Shown piece by piece: positions 1 through 5,113 of a stretch of DNA of 5,113 bases. The notes under the pieces are model-generated. The model ran no database searches, was not told the DNA's origin, and saw nothing but the letters and a program-made list of their open reading frames with translations. The position numbers and the translations under genes are program-made. The stretch is from Actinomycetota bacterium (GTDB lineage Bacteria > Actinomycetota > Acidimicrobiia > Acidimicrobiales > Ilumatobacteraceae): the NCBI GenBank assembly GCA_018882725.1, contig VERK01000162.1:1-5113 (forward strand). Reading direction: 5' to 3'. Each line of letters opens with the position of its first letter. Within the stretch, counting starts at the first letter, position 1.

Positions 1-68
1 ATCCTGGTGTAGTGCTCGATCGCCGCGCCGAGGTCGCCCACGTTCAAGGCCAATTGCACACGTGCCAT
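1..68 (-). CDS. ArsI/CadI-type VOC metalloenzyme, N-terminal fragment
   Basis: This gene runs off the left edge, so only its first 22 codons are visible. They read MARVQLALNVGDLGAAIEHY followed by TR. The opening RVQLALNV-DL-AAI--Y matches the first beta-alpha unit of the vicinal-oxygen-chelate fold, and specifically the start of ArsI/CadI proteins. Those are small metalloenzymes linked to cadmium induction and to C-As bond cleavage of trivalent organoarsenicals. The ATG (68-66) is well supported by a GGAGGA Shine-Dalgarno sequence 6 bases upstream (plus-strand 75-80). The gene is divergent from the P450 at 189. Family members often sit beside an ArsR-type regulator or other arsenic genes, but none is visible here. 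The family call rests only on this N-terminal signature, and the metal ligands and catalytic residues lie outside the window. A generic glyoxalase-fold protein is the main alternative. Confidence 0.72.
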   Translation of the reverse strand, partial: MARVQLALNVGDLGAAIEHYTR

Positions 69-74
69 GTCGCT

Positions 75-80
75 TCCTCC
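75..80 (-). promoter_or_regulatory. Ribosome binding site of the ArsI/CadI-like gene
   Basis: Read on the minus strand, GGAGGA lies 6 bases before the ATG at 68-66. It is one of the strongest Shine-Dalgarno matches in the window and fixes the start of the truncated gene. Confidence 0.7.
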
Positions 81-89
81 TGGGCTTTC

Positions 90-95
90 AGCATA
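90..95 (-). promoter_or_regulatory. Candidate -10 element for the ArsI/CadI-like gene
   Basis: The minus strand reads TATGCT at 95-90, which matches TATAAT at four of six positions, including the key TA and final T. Transcription would start near 83, giving a leader of about 15 bases that just includes the ribosome binding site. No convincing -35 hexamer is seen about 17 bases further upstream, so the call rests on one hexamer plus good geometry. Confidence 0.3.
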
Positions 96-164
96 GGAGT
101 CCTCGTCCGGTGCCGCGTCGGGCCGTGGGTGAACTTTGAGTAACAGCTCCCTCGTGGCGTCGCA

Positions 165-170
165 TAACCT
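165..170 (+). promoter_or_regulatory. Candidate -10 element for the P450 gene
   Basis: TAACCT fits the TAnnnT pattern common in actinobacterial -10 elements. It lies 7 bases before the ribosome binding site, implying a very short leader. There is no -35 match at normal spacing; TTGAGT at 136-141 is too far upstream (23-base spacer). Weak support. Confidence 0.22.
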
Positions 171-177
171 TTCGCCC

Positions 178-183
178 AGGGGG
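178..183 (+). promoter_or_regulatory. Ribosome binding site of the P450 gene
   Basis: AGGGGG lies 5 bases upstream of the ATG at 189. It supports that codon as the start of the P450 rather than a later in-frame methionine. Confidence 0.6.
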
Positions 184-188
184 TTGCC

Positions 189-1403
189 ATGACGTACGGG
201 AGCGAGCGAGTCGACTCGGAGCCGGTCAAGAGTTGGATCACCGACTGGGACTGGCTCGACGACGGCTGGGGCGAGAACGCCATCGACATCTGGAACGACG
301 TGCGCGAGCAGTGCCCGGTGGCCAGCACCGAGCGGTACGGCCGCGCGTTCATGCCGGTCACGATGGAAGCCGTTCGCCAGATCGCGAACGACACCGACAA
401 TTTCTCGTCGGCGTGGGTCGCGGTCGCGCGTCCCGATGCGCCGCGTCATCCGGCTCCGCCGATCACGAGCGATCCGCCCGATCATCACGGTCATCGTCGC
501 CTCATTCTTCCCGCGTTCAACCCCAAGGCAGTCGCCGCGATCGAACCGGCTCTGCGTTCGTTCTGCCGCAAGCTCATCGCCGACATCGGATCGTCGCCCA
601 CTGCCGATGCGGCCGAGCAGTACAGCCAACACATCCCTGTGCACGGCATCTGCATCATCACCGGGTTGCCCGAAGAAGACGCCGACTTGTTCCGCGATTG
701 GATCTATCGCAGCTTCCAGTTGGCGCCCAAGGACAACACCGTGCGGGCACAGGTGGCCACCGAGATGACGCAGTACATCGACGTGCTGTTGAAAGATCGC
801 CTGAAGAATCCGAAGGACGACTTGCTCACCGTGGTGGCCAACGCCGAGATCGATGGTCAGGACGTCGACTGGATGGTGAAGATCGGCTACATCCGCCTAC
901 AGATCGTGGCGGGCATCGACACAACGTGGAGTGCGATCGGCTCGGGCCTGTGGCACTTCGCCCAGCACCACGATCAGGTGCAGCGTCTGATCGCTGTGCC
1001 GAACGAACACGACTTGTGGTCGGAAGCCACCGAGGAAGTGCTTCGGTACTACGCACCGGTCACGATGGCGCGCAAGGTGTTGAACGATGTCGAGGTGTCA
1101 GGTTGCCCGATGCACGCCGGCGATCAAACGCTGGTGACGTTCCCGGCCGCCAATCACGACCCCAACGAGTTCGAGCGCGCCGACGAGTTCATTCTCGATC
1201 GCAAGAACAACCGACACGTCGCGTTCGGATTGGGCATTCACCGGTGCGCGGGTTCGAACCTGGCGCGGCTGGAGATGATCGTGGCGTTCCAGGAATGGTT
1301 GCGCGCGTTCCCGAACTACTCGCTCGATCCGAGCAAGAAGGTGACGTGGGCGAACGGACAGGTCCGCGGCCCCCGCATCCTCCCCGTCCTCACCAACCCC
1401 TAA
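189..1403 (+). CDS. Cytochrome P450 (bacterial class I type)
   Basis: This is a soluble haem-thiolate monooxygenase of 404 residues, the usual length for bacterial P450s, with no signal peptide or membrane anchor. All hallmark motifs are intact. They are the C-helix DPPDHHGHRR at 95-104 (H99 and R103 sit where haem-propionate contacts are expected), the I-helix oxygen-activation motif AGIDTT at 241-246, the K-helix ExxR (E283, R286), and the haem loop FGLGIHRCAG at 347-356 with the proximal cysteine C353. By family it would insert one oxygen atom into an organic substrate using two electrons delivered by a ferredoxin and its reductase. Neither partner is encoded in the window, so they must come from elsewhere. 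The N-terminus is rich in acid and tryptophan (DWDWLDDGWG, 19-28). The ATG is supported by AGGGGG just upstream. The gene converges with the VOC gene at 1450. The substrate and CYP family number cannot be determined from the sequence alone. Confidence 0.95.
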   Translation: MTYGSERVDSEPVKSWITDWDWLDDGWGENAIDIWNDVREQCPVASTERYGRAFMPVTMEAVRQIANDTDNFSSAWVAVARPDAPRHPAPPITSDPPDHHGHRRLILPAFNPKAVAAIEPALRSFCRKLIADIGSSPTADAAEQYSQHIPVHGICIITGLPEEDADLFRDWIYRSFQLAPKDNTVRAQVATEMTQYIDVLLKDRLKNPKDDLLTVVANAEIDGQDVDWMVKIGYIRLQIVAGIDTTWSAIGSGLWHFAQHHDQVQRLIAVPNEHDLWSEATEEVLRYYAPVTMARKVLNDVEVSGCPMHAGDQTLVTFPAANHDPNEFERADEFILDRKNNRHVAFGLGIHRCAGSNLARLEMIVAFQEWLRAFPNYSLDPSKKVTWANGQVRGPRILPVLTNP

Positions 1404-1453
1404 CTATTGGGTGCGAAACCCCGGCAAATGTGCCGGTCTGGTTCCCCAACTAG
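1404..1453. terminator. Inverted repeat between convergent genes, possible bidirectional terminator
   Basis: The gap between the two convergent stop codons folds on itself. The core is CCGGCA (1421-1426), loop AATG, TGCCGG (1431-1436). Outside it, AACC (1417-1420) can pair with GGTT (1440-1443) across a 3-base bulge, and TTGGG (1407-1411) lies opposite CCCAA (1445-1449). CTA (1404-1406) faces TAG (1451-1453), so the structure reaches the last codons of the minus-strand gene. No T-tract follows on either strand, so this is not a classical intrinsic terminator, though structures without T-tracts are common in actinobacteria. Confidence 0.4.
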
Positions 1454-2202
1454 CTGTTCTTGGCGATGAAGCGGACTCCTCCGATCGTGACGCCGTCACC
1501 GCCGCACGGCAGTCCACGCTCGGTTGCCCGACGGATGACTTCGGCGACGTCCCGCACGTCGATCTCCACCGCGTCGAGGCCCTCGCCCCTCGGACCCGCG
1601 GGAGTGAACCTCACGCAGAAGTCGACGGGACGGATCTTGTGCATTCCACAGTTGCGACCAATGGTGACGGGCAGATCCATGAGTCGGCCCCATCGAGCCG
1701 ACACCTCCTCCGGGTCGACACAGCCCACATCGGCCTGACCGAGCGATAGCGACAACGACGTGTCGACCGCATCACGCCACGCGGGGCCGGCCGGATGCCA
1801 CGCGTCGGGCGGATCTTGTTGATCGATCTCCACGAACGTTCCACCGGTATCGGCCGGATGTAACTGCATGTCGGTGTAACCCGGTGCGCTGTAGTCGGCC
1901 ACGATGCGGATCCTCATCTCGTCGACGCGACGACGATGCGCGGTGAAGTCGTCAGTTTGGAAGATGAGCATGTAGCCGCCGTCGCCAGCGCGTTTGTTGA
2001 GATAACGCTCGGCGGTGGTGCCGGTGGTGATGGGCGCGACCACTTCGAGGAACTGATCACCCACGGGGATCACGGCGTTGTGGAGTCCGAGAGTGTGGAT
2101 GTGCGGATCGTTGAACCCCACGCGCAGGCCGAACACCGCGCACAGGTGATCAACCACGGTGTCACGCTCGCGAGCCACCAAGCAGATCTGGCGCAGACGC
2201 AT
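1450..2202 (-). CDS. Two-module VOC (glyoxalase/bleomycin-resistance fold) family protein
   Basis: This 250-residue cytoplasmic protein (from the ATG at 2202-2200) has two VOC-like halves. The N-terminal half contains QICLVARERD near residue 5, GLHNAVIPVGDQFLEVVAP at 39-57, GGYMLIFQTDDF at 75-86, and LHPADTGGTFVEID at 114-127. That last motif resembles the HPK-D-GG-LVEL segment of methylmalonyl-CoA epimerase-like proteins. The second half (about 145-250) is more degenerate, with an amphipathic EVSARWGRLMDL segment and a final GGVRFIAKN strand. Candidate metal-facing residues by position are Q5, E53 and E125, possibly with H115; the histidine usual on the first strand is replaced by Gln. VOC enzymes include isomerases, lyases, dioxygenases and antibiotic-binding proteins, so no reaction can be assigned. 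The start could equally be the in-frame GTG one codon earlier (2205-2203). The reading frame stays open upstream to 2727, but that part is antisense to the kinase gene and is not believed. The gene is divergent from the phosphotransferase, suggesting shared regulation. Confidence 0.85.
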   Translation of the reverse strand: MRLRQICLVARERDTVVDHLCAVFGLRVGFNDPHIHTLGLHNAVIPVGDQFLEVVAPITTGTTAERYLNKRAGDGGYMLIFQTDDFTAHRRRVDEMRIRIVADYSAPGYTDMQLHPADTGGTFVEIDQQDPPDAWHPAGPAWRDAVDTSLSLSLGQADVGCVDPEEVSARWGRLMDLPVTIGRNCGMHKIRPVDFCVRFTPAGPRGEGLDAVEIDVRDVAEVIRRATERGLPCGGDGVTIGGVRFIAKNS

Positions 2203-2211
2203 CACCCGCCC

Positions 2212-2217
2212 AGTATG
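2212..2217 (-). promoter_or_regulatory. Candidate -10 element for the VOC gene, leaderless geometry
   Basis: The minus strand reads CATACT at 2217-2212, four of six matches to TATAAT. Six bases (GGGCGG) then separate it from GTG at 2205-2203, which is in frame and directly followed by ATG. This is the spacing expected if the first transcribed base is also the first base of the start codon. GGGCGG itself sits too close to the ATG to be a good Shine-Dalgarno sequence. There is no recognisable -35. Confidence 0.3.
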
Positions 2218-2244
2218 ACCGAGCTCGACCGACCCGCGGCGACC

Positions 2245-2250
2245 TACGCT
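2245..2250 (+). promoter_or_regulatory. Candidate -10 element for the phosphotransferase gene, leaderless geometry
   Basis: TACGCT fits TAnnnT and ends exactly 6 bases before the ATG at 2257. No Shine-Dalgarno sequence precedes that ATG or the other nearby in-frame ATGs (2215, 2275). Leaderless transcripts with this spacing are common in actinobacteria. The element supports 2257 as the start; it is inferred from geometry only. Confidence 0.33.
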
Positions 2251-2256
2251 CTCGGC

Positions 2257-3360
2257 ATGTCGAATCCGCAGCCGATGATCCCCGAGCAGATCGCCAACAT
2301 CACCACCGACTGGCTCAACGAAGCCCTCGGACCCAATCCGAGGGTGGGCCGCATCAGCTCGTTCACCGCCGAACGCCTGGGCGAGGGCGTGGGCATCCTC
2401 GGTGAACTCGCACGACTGCATCTCACCTACGCCCCCGGTGAATCCGGCCCGGCCACGATGATCGCGAAGTGTCAATCGCCCGCACCCGAGAACCGCTTCC
2501 TCGGCGAGGTGATGGGCTTCTACTTGCGCGAGATCAACTTCTACAAAGAGGTCGCCACCTCTCTCAACATCCGCGTGCCCCACCCGTACTACGCCGACTC
2601 GGGTGCGAACGGCCTGCCGTTCATTCTTCTCATCGAAGAAATCATCGGCGCACGTTGCCCCGATCAGATCACCGGCATCACCGTCGACGAAACGCGCCGC
2701 ATCCTCGACGTGGTGGCCACTCTGCACGCGCGCTTCTGGGACTCCCCCGATCTGGAGACCATGTCCTGGCTCCCACCCATGAACAATCCGCTCTACAAGT
2801 CGGGCCGCGACATGGCCATCGCGCGTCTGCCCGAGTTCCGCAGCAAGTTCGCCGACCGCGTGTCACCGGCGTTCATGGACGTGATCGAGCGCGCGTGCAA
2901 CGAGTACCCGAATCTGCTCGATCACCTCGCCGCGCTCGACCACCTCACCTTCACACACACCGACTGTCGCGCCGAGAACTATCTCTTCGGCGGATCAGCC
3001 GGTGCCGACACCGTGACCATGATCGACTTCCAACTCTCCACACGTCACATGGGGCCGTGGGACGTGGCCAACCTCGTGACCGGTTCGCTCTCGCCCGAAC
3101 TCCGACGCACGTGCGAGATGGATCTGCTGCGTTCGTACTACGACAAGGTCGTGTCACTCGGCGTGAAGAACTATTCGTTCGAACGCTGCTACCTCGACTA
3201 CAAGCGCAGCCTCCTCCAGTTGTGCACGGCCCAGGTGATCACGAGCGATCTGCAAGGCGGCAACGAGCGCGGCACACTCCTGCTCGAAAACCTGCACATT
3301 CGCCCCGTGATCGCCGCCGAAGAGCACGGTGTGGGCGAACTTCTCGACGAGTTCTGCTGA
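2257..3360 (+). CDS. Phosphotransferase of the APH / ecdysteroid-kinase-like fold
   Basis: This 367-residue cytoplasmic protein has a protein-kinase-like fold. A glycine-containing loop (LGEGVGILGE, 41-50) is followed by the likely ATP-phosphate lysine K71 in MIAK and a helix bearing E92. The catalytic loop THTDCRAEN carries the Brenner pattern HxDxxxxN (H234, catalytic base D236, N241). The metal-binding aspartate is D257 in IDFQ. IDFQ, rather than the IDWE or IDFG of antibiotic kinases, points to the choline/ecdysteroid-kinase-like branch (EcKinase/CHK). In actinobacteria such proteins are common in lipid and xenobiotic catabolic regions, usually with unknown substrates. Thr235 replaces the glycine of the common HGD. 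The protein would phosphorylate a small-molecule hydroxyl with ATP; an aminoglycoside target is possible but less likely. The start at 2257 was chosen because homologues usually begin shortly before the PEQIANITTDWLNEAL-like segment and a leaderless -10 fits. ATG 2215 or 2275 remain possible. The open frame back to 1936 is antisense to the VOC gene. Confidence 0.85.
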   Translation: MSNPQPMIPEQIANITTDWLNEALGPNPRVGRISSFTAERLGEGVGILGELARLHLTYAPGESGPATMIAKCQSPAPENRFLGEVMGFYLREINFYKEVATSLNIRVPHPYYADSGANGLPFILLIEEIIGARCPDQITGITVDETRRILDVVATLHARFWDSPDLETMSWLPPMNNPLYKSGRDMAIARLPEFRSKFADRVSPAFMDVIERACNEYPNLLDHLAALDHLTFTHTDCRAENYLFGGSAGADTVTMIDFQLSTRHMGPWDVANLVTGSLSPELRRTCEMDLLRSYYDKVVSLGVKNYSFERCYLDYKRSLLQLCTAQVITSDLQGGNERGTLLLENLHIRPVIAAEEHGVGELLDEFC

Positions 3361-3364
3361 CACT

Positions 3365-3386
3365 GGTCACATCGCCCGGGGTGACC
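3365..3386. repeat. Perfect 6-bp inverted repeat ahead of the copper operon
   Basis: GGTCAC (3365-3370) and GTGACC (3381-3386) form a perfect inverted repeat around a 10-base spacer containing CCCGGG. It begins 5 bases after the phosphotransferase stop codon and ends 69 bases before the copC-copD start. It could be the stem of a weak terminator (no T-tract follows) or a dyad operator for a dimeric repressor controlling the copper genes. The sequence does not decide between these. Confidence 0.4.
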
Positions 3387-3455
3387 GACATTCGTATCGG
3401 ATAGTCGTTACCGTTTCACCCCATCACTCGAACGAACCGCCACTTCACGCTGTCC

Positions 3456-4784
3456 GTGGGCGTTCGCGCGCTCATCGTGGCCTTCCTCGCCACCGTGCTC
3501 GGGCTCGGCGCCGGAGTCGCTCGCGCCCACAACGCCTACGACACGAGCACACCTGTCGACGGTGAAGTGCTCGCCGCATCTCCCACCGAGTGGACGATCA
3601 CATTCACCAAGGACGTGCCGCTCGATTCGGCCTCGGCCGAGATCATCACCGCCGATGGTGTGCGCACCGACCTCGGCCCCGCACAGGCCGGCCCGCAAGC
3701 CAACATCATTCGTTTCGCTCTTCCCGCTTCTCTGTCGGGGCCGGTTGGCCTGCGCTGGAAGTTGGTGAGCGACGACGGCCATGTGGTCTCTGGCCGTGTC
3801 GGTTTCACCGTCGACTCCGCCGGAACCGGTCTCACCACTCTCCCGTCAGCCACGCCGAGCGTCGTCGATGCACCGACACCGCTGCCCACGTTCGACGACA
3901 CCAACCCGGCACCCGAGCCGGTTCGCTGGTTCGTTCGACTGGTTGTGTACGCAGCGTTGCTGCTCGTCGGTGGTCTCATCCTCTCCGAGCTCTTCATCGC
4001 CCAGGGATCTCTGCGCAGCCAACGCGGGTCGCTCGTTCTGCGGGCGGCCGGCGGAGCGCTCGCGGTCGGTTCGCTACTGCAGTTGCTGTTCCTCCTCGGC
4101 GACATTCATGGAAAGTCGGTCGTCGGTGCGCTCGGCAAACTCGGTGACGCGTTCGACTCCACCGCTCTCGGCATGACGACCCTGCGTCTTCTGGCCGGTG
4201 CGGCCATTCTCGCCATCTCGTTCCTGTCGATCGACAAAGCCGACGAAGAGCGCGTCTCGAAACTGATGGTCGGCCTGCTCGGCATCTTCGCGGTGGGCCT
4301 CGCGTACACCAGCCACTCACGTTCGCGCGCGTGGCCCGTGCTCGGTGTGCCTGCCGATGTCGCGCACACCGCGGCCGTCGCCGCCTGGCTCGGTGGCTTG
4401 GCGATTCTCTTGTTCGTGGTGATTCCTCTCGTCGACGATCGTGACGCACTCGAATCGTTCACGCGATTCGGACGAGCGGCCACCATCGCCGTCCCGGTGA
4501 TCGTGGGTACGGGTGTGATCCAGACACTGCGCCTCCACGGCGGCATCACCACTCTCTTCTCGCAGACTCACGGTCGCGTTCTGCTCGTGAAGATCCTGAT
4601 CGTGATCGCGATGTTGGCGTTGGCCAACAAGAGCCGCCAACTCAACCTGCGACGCATCGCCGACGAACCAGCCCGCCTGGCCACTCGCCGCCGCCAACTG
4701 GTGCGAGCCGGCCTGACCGAATGTGCGGTCGGTGGTGTGGTCGTGGCCATCACCGCTGCCCTCGTCACGTCGAACTTCGGCTGA
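3456..4784 (+). CDS. CopC-CopD fusion, copper-binding and copper-transport membrane protein
   Basis: This 442-residue fusion joins an exported CopC domain to a CopD membrane domain. The layout is a signal peptide (1-24, cleavage after ARA), CopC (25-119), a Pro/Thr-rich linker (about 121-156), then about eight membrane helices near 158-182, 192-215, 239-258, 267-285, 300-326, 341-358, 374-391 and 418-437. Cleavage leaves His25 as the first residue, as in CopC, whose N-terminal histidine binds Cu(II). The second half of the site is present in SDDGHVVSG (D107, H109; mature 83 and 85). The acidic ligand expected in FSE-V is replaced in FTKDV (K52). CopD signatures are DVAHTAAVAAWLGGL (301-315), TSHSRS (285-290) and GRVLLVKI (373-380). 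By family it binds copper outside the membrane and passes it inward, or confers tolerance (compare YcnJ). The GTG start has no clear ribosome binding site; an in-frame stop at 3402-3404 limits extension and no ATG lies between. The DUF305 gene follows by 14 bases. Confidence 0.92.
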   Translation: MGVRALIVAFLATVLGLGAGVARAHNAYDTSTPVDGEVLAASPTEWTITFTKDVPLDSASAEIITADGVRTDLGPAQAGPQANIIRFALPASLSGPVGLRWKLVSDDGHVVSGRVGFTVDSAGTGLTTLPSATPSVVDAPTPLPTFDDTNPAPEPVRWFVRLVVYAALLLVGGLILSELFIAQGSLRSQRGSLVLRAAGGALAVGSLLQLLFLLGDIHGKSVVGALGKLGDAFDSTALGMTTLRLLAGAAILAISFLSIDKADEERVSKLMVGLLGIFAVGLAYTSHSRSRAWPVLGVPADVAHTAAVAAWLGGLAILLFVVIPLVDDRDALESFTRFGRAATIAVPVIVGTGVIQTLRLHGGITTLFSQTHGRVLLVKILIVIAMLALANKSRQLNLRRIADEPARLATRRRQLVRAGLTECAVGGVVVAITAALVTSNFG

Positions 4785-4788
4785 AACC

Positions 4789-4794
4789 GGGAGA
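4789..4794 (+). promoter_or_regulatory. Ribosome binding site of the DUF305 lipoprotein gene
   Basis: GGGAGA lies 4 bases before the ATG at 4799, inside the 14-base gap after the copC-copD stop codon. It fixes the start and fits translation from a shared transcript. Confidence 0.6.
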
Positions 4795-4798
4795 CATC

Positions 4799-5113
4799 AT
4801 GAAACGCCTCGCTATCGCAGTCACCGTCTTCACTCTCGCCTCGTGCGGTGGATCCGGTGAGAAGGTCGATGCCGACGTGATGTTCTCGCAGATGATGATT
4901 CCGCATCACGAACAGGCCATCGAACTAGCCGACATCGCTCTCGACCCCACCGTGGGGGCGGGCGACGAAGTGAAGGCTCTCGCCACCGAGATCAAGGCGG
5001 CGCAGGATCCCGAGGTGGAGATGATGACCGCCATGCTCGAGGCCTGGGGCGAGCCCACGTACATGGACGAAGGCATGGATCACAGTTCGATGATGAGCGG
5101 CATGGTGTCGGCC
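4799..5113 (+). CDS. DUF305 family lipoprotein, partial (C-terminus beyond window)
   Basis: The visible 105 codons begin with MKRLAIAVTVFTLASCGGSG, a short lipoprotein signal peptide with lipobox LASC. Cys16 would be lipidated, placing the protein on the outer face of the membrane. The mature part starts VDADVMFSQMMIPHHEQAIE; the MIPHH-QAIE-A motif (His36 and His37) is the signature of DUF305, a ferritin-like four-helix family. A Met/His-containing stretch, MDEGMDHSSMMSGM, at 89-102 corresponds to the HM-GMM segment typical of the family and could bind copper. The gene is cut by the right edge, so the second half and its usual H-HH motif are not visible. The tight spacing behind copC-copD indicates one operon and a copper-related role. 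The biochemical function of DUF305 is not firmly established; extracytoplasmic metal binding is an inference from motif and context. Confidence 0.88.
   Translation, partial: MKRLAIAVTVFTLASCGGSGEKVDADVMFSQMMIPHHEQAIELADIALDPTVGAGDEVKALATEIKAAQDPEVEMMTAMLEAWGEPTYMDEGMDHSSMMSGMVSA

Noticed and set aside
44..400. Minus-strand open frame of 118 codons crossing the divergent intergenic region
   Set aside because: It overlaps the starts of two well-supported genes in the wrong frame, has no ribosome binding site and no recognisable domain.
233..1453. Long plus-strand open frame of 406 codons inside the P450 gene
   Set aside because: The translation is extremely Arg/His/Pro-rich, the typical +2 frame shadow of a GC-rich gene; the P450 frame has all catalytic motifs.
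1936..2256. Open extension of the phosphotransferase frame upstream of its chosen start
   Set aside because: These codons are antisense to the first part of the VOC gene, give a low-complexity sequence unlike the kinase family N-terminus, and the kinase domain is complete without them.
2203..2727. Open extension of the VOC frame far upstream on the minus strand
   Set aside because: It is the antisense of the kinase N-terminal half. The VOC fold begins at MRLRQICLVA and the extension matches nothing recognisable; long antisense open frames are expected in GC-rich genes.
3385..3400. Small hairpin CCGACA-TTCG-TATCGG
   Set aside because: The stem has an internal C-A mismatch and only four outer pairs, and it overlaps the better GGTCAC/GTGACC dyad; too weak to list as a terminator.
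2469..3404. Plus-strand open frame of 311 codons overlapping the phosphotransferase
   Set aside because: Arg/Pro-rich shadow in an alternative frame with no domain; the kinase frame carries HxDxxxxN and IDFQ.
3400..3405. GATAGT as a -10 element for the copper operon
   Set aside because: The nearest -35-like hexamer (GTGACC, 3381-3386) is only 13 bases away, too close for a normal promoter, so the pair is not convincing.
3536..4105. Minus-strand open frame of 189 codons opposite copC-copD
   Set aside because: Antisense shadow rich in Ser/Pro/Arg without family resemblance; the plus strand encodes an unambiguous CopC-CopD protein.

Overview
The window is GC-rich, densely coded and has short intergenic gaps. 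Codon third positions are mostly G or C, and two gene starts look leaderless. Together with the protein families present, this suggests a high-GC actinobacterium (Actinomycetota), perhaps of the Acidimicrobiia. That placement is inferred from composition and gene content, not from a marker gene. I see no rRNA, tRNA, CRISPR array, insertion sequence or phage gene.

Layout from left to right. (1) Positions 1-68 hold the first 22 codons of a minus-strand ArsI/CadI-type VOC metalloenzyme, a family tied to cadmium and organoarsenical resistance. (2) A 120-bp divergent intergenic region separates it from a complete plus-strand cytochrome P450 (189-1403). (3) The P450 converges on a minus-strand two-module VOC (glyoxalase-fold) protein (1450-2202), and the 46-bp gap between them contains an inverted repeat. 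(4) The VOC gene is divergent from a plus-strand phosphotransferase of the aminoglycoside/ecdysteroid-kinase-like fold (2257-3360). The roughly 50 bp between them carries back-to-back -10-like hexamers spaced for leaderless starts. (5) A 95-bp gap containing a perfect 6-bp inverted repeat leads to a CopC-CopD fusion (3456-4784). Fourteen bases downstream a DUF305 lipoprotein gene begins (4799) and runs off the right edge.

Two themes appear. The right side is a copper-handling operon: an exported CopC copper-binding domain with an N-terminal histidine after signal cleavage, fused to an eight-helix CopD membrane domain, followed by a Met/His-containing DUF305 lipoprotein. The partial ArsI/CadI gene on the left is also metal-related. 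The middle (P450, VOC protein, kinase-like phosphotransferase) looks like small-molecule metabolism or detoxification, but no substrate can be read from the sequence and no ferredoxin or reductase partner is encoded in the window.

All families here are known ones. I did not find evidence for an undescribed system. The points most worth a second look are the non-canonical residue in the CopC copper site, the compact leaderless divergent promoter, and the inverted repeat ahead of the copper operon.
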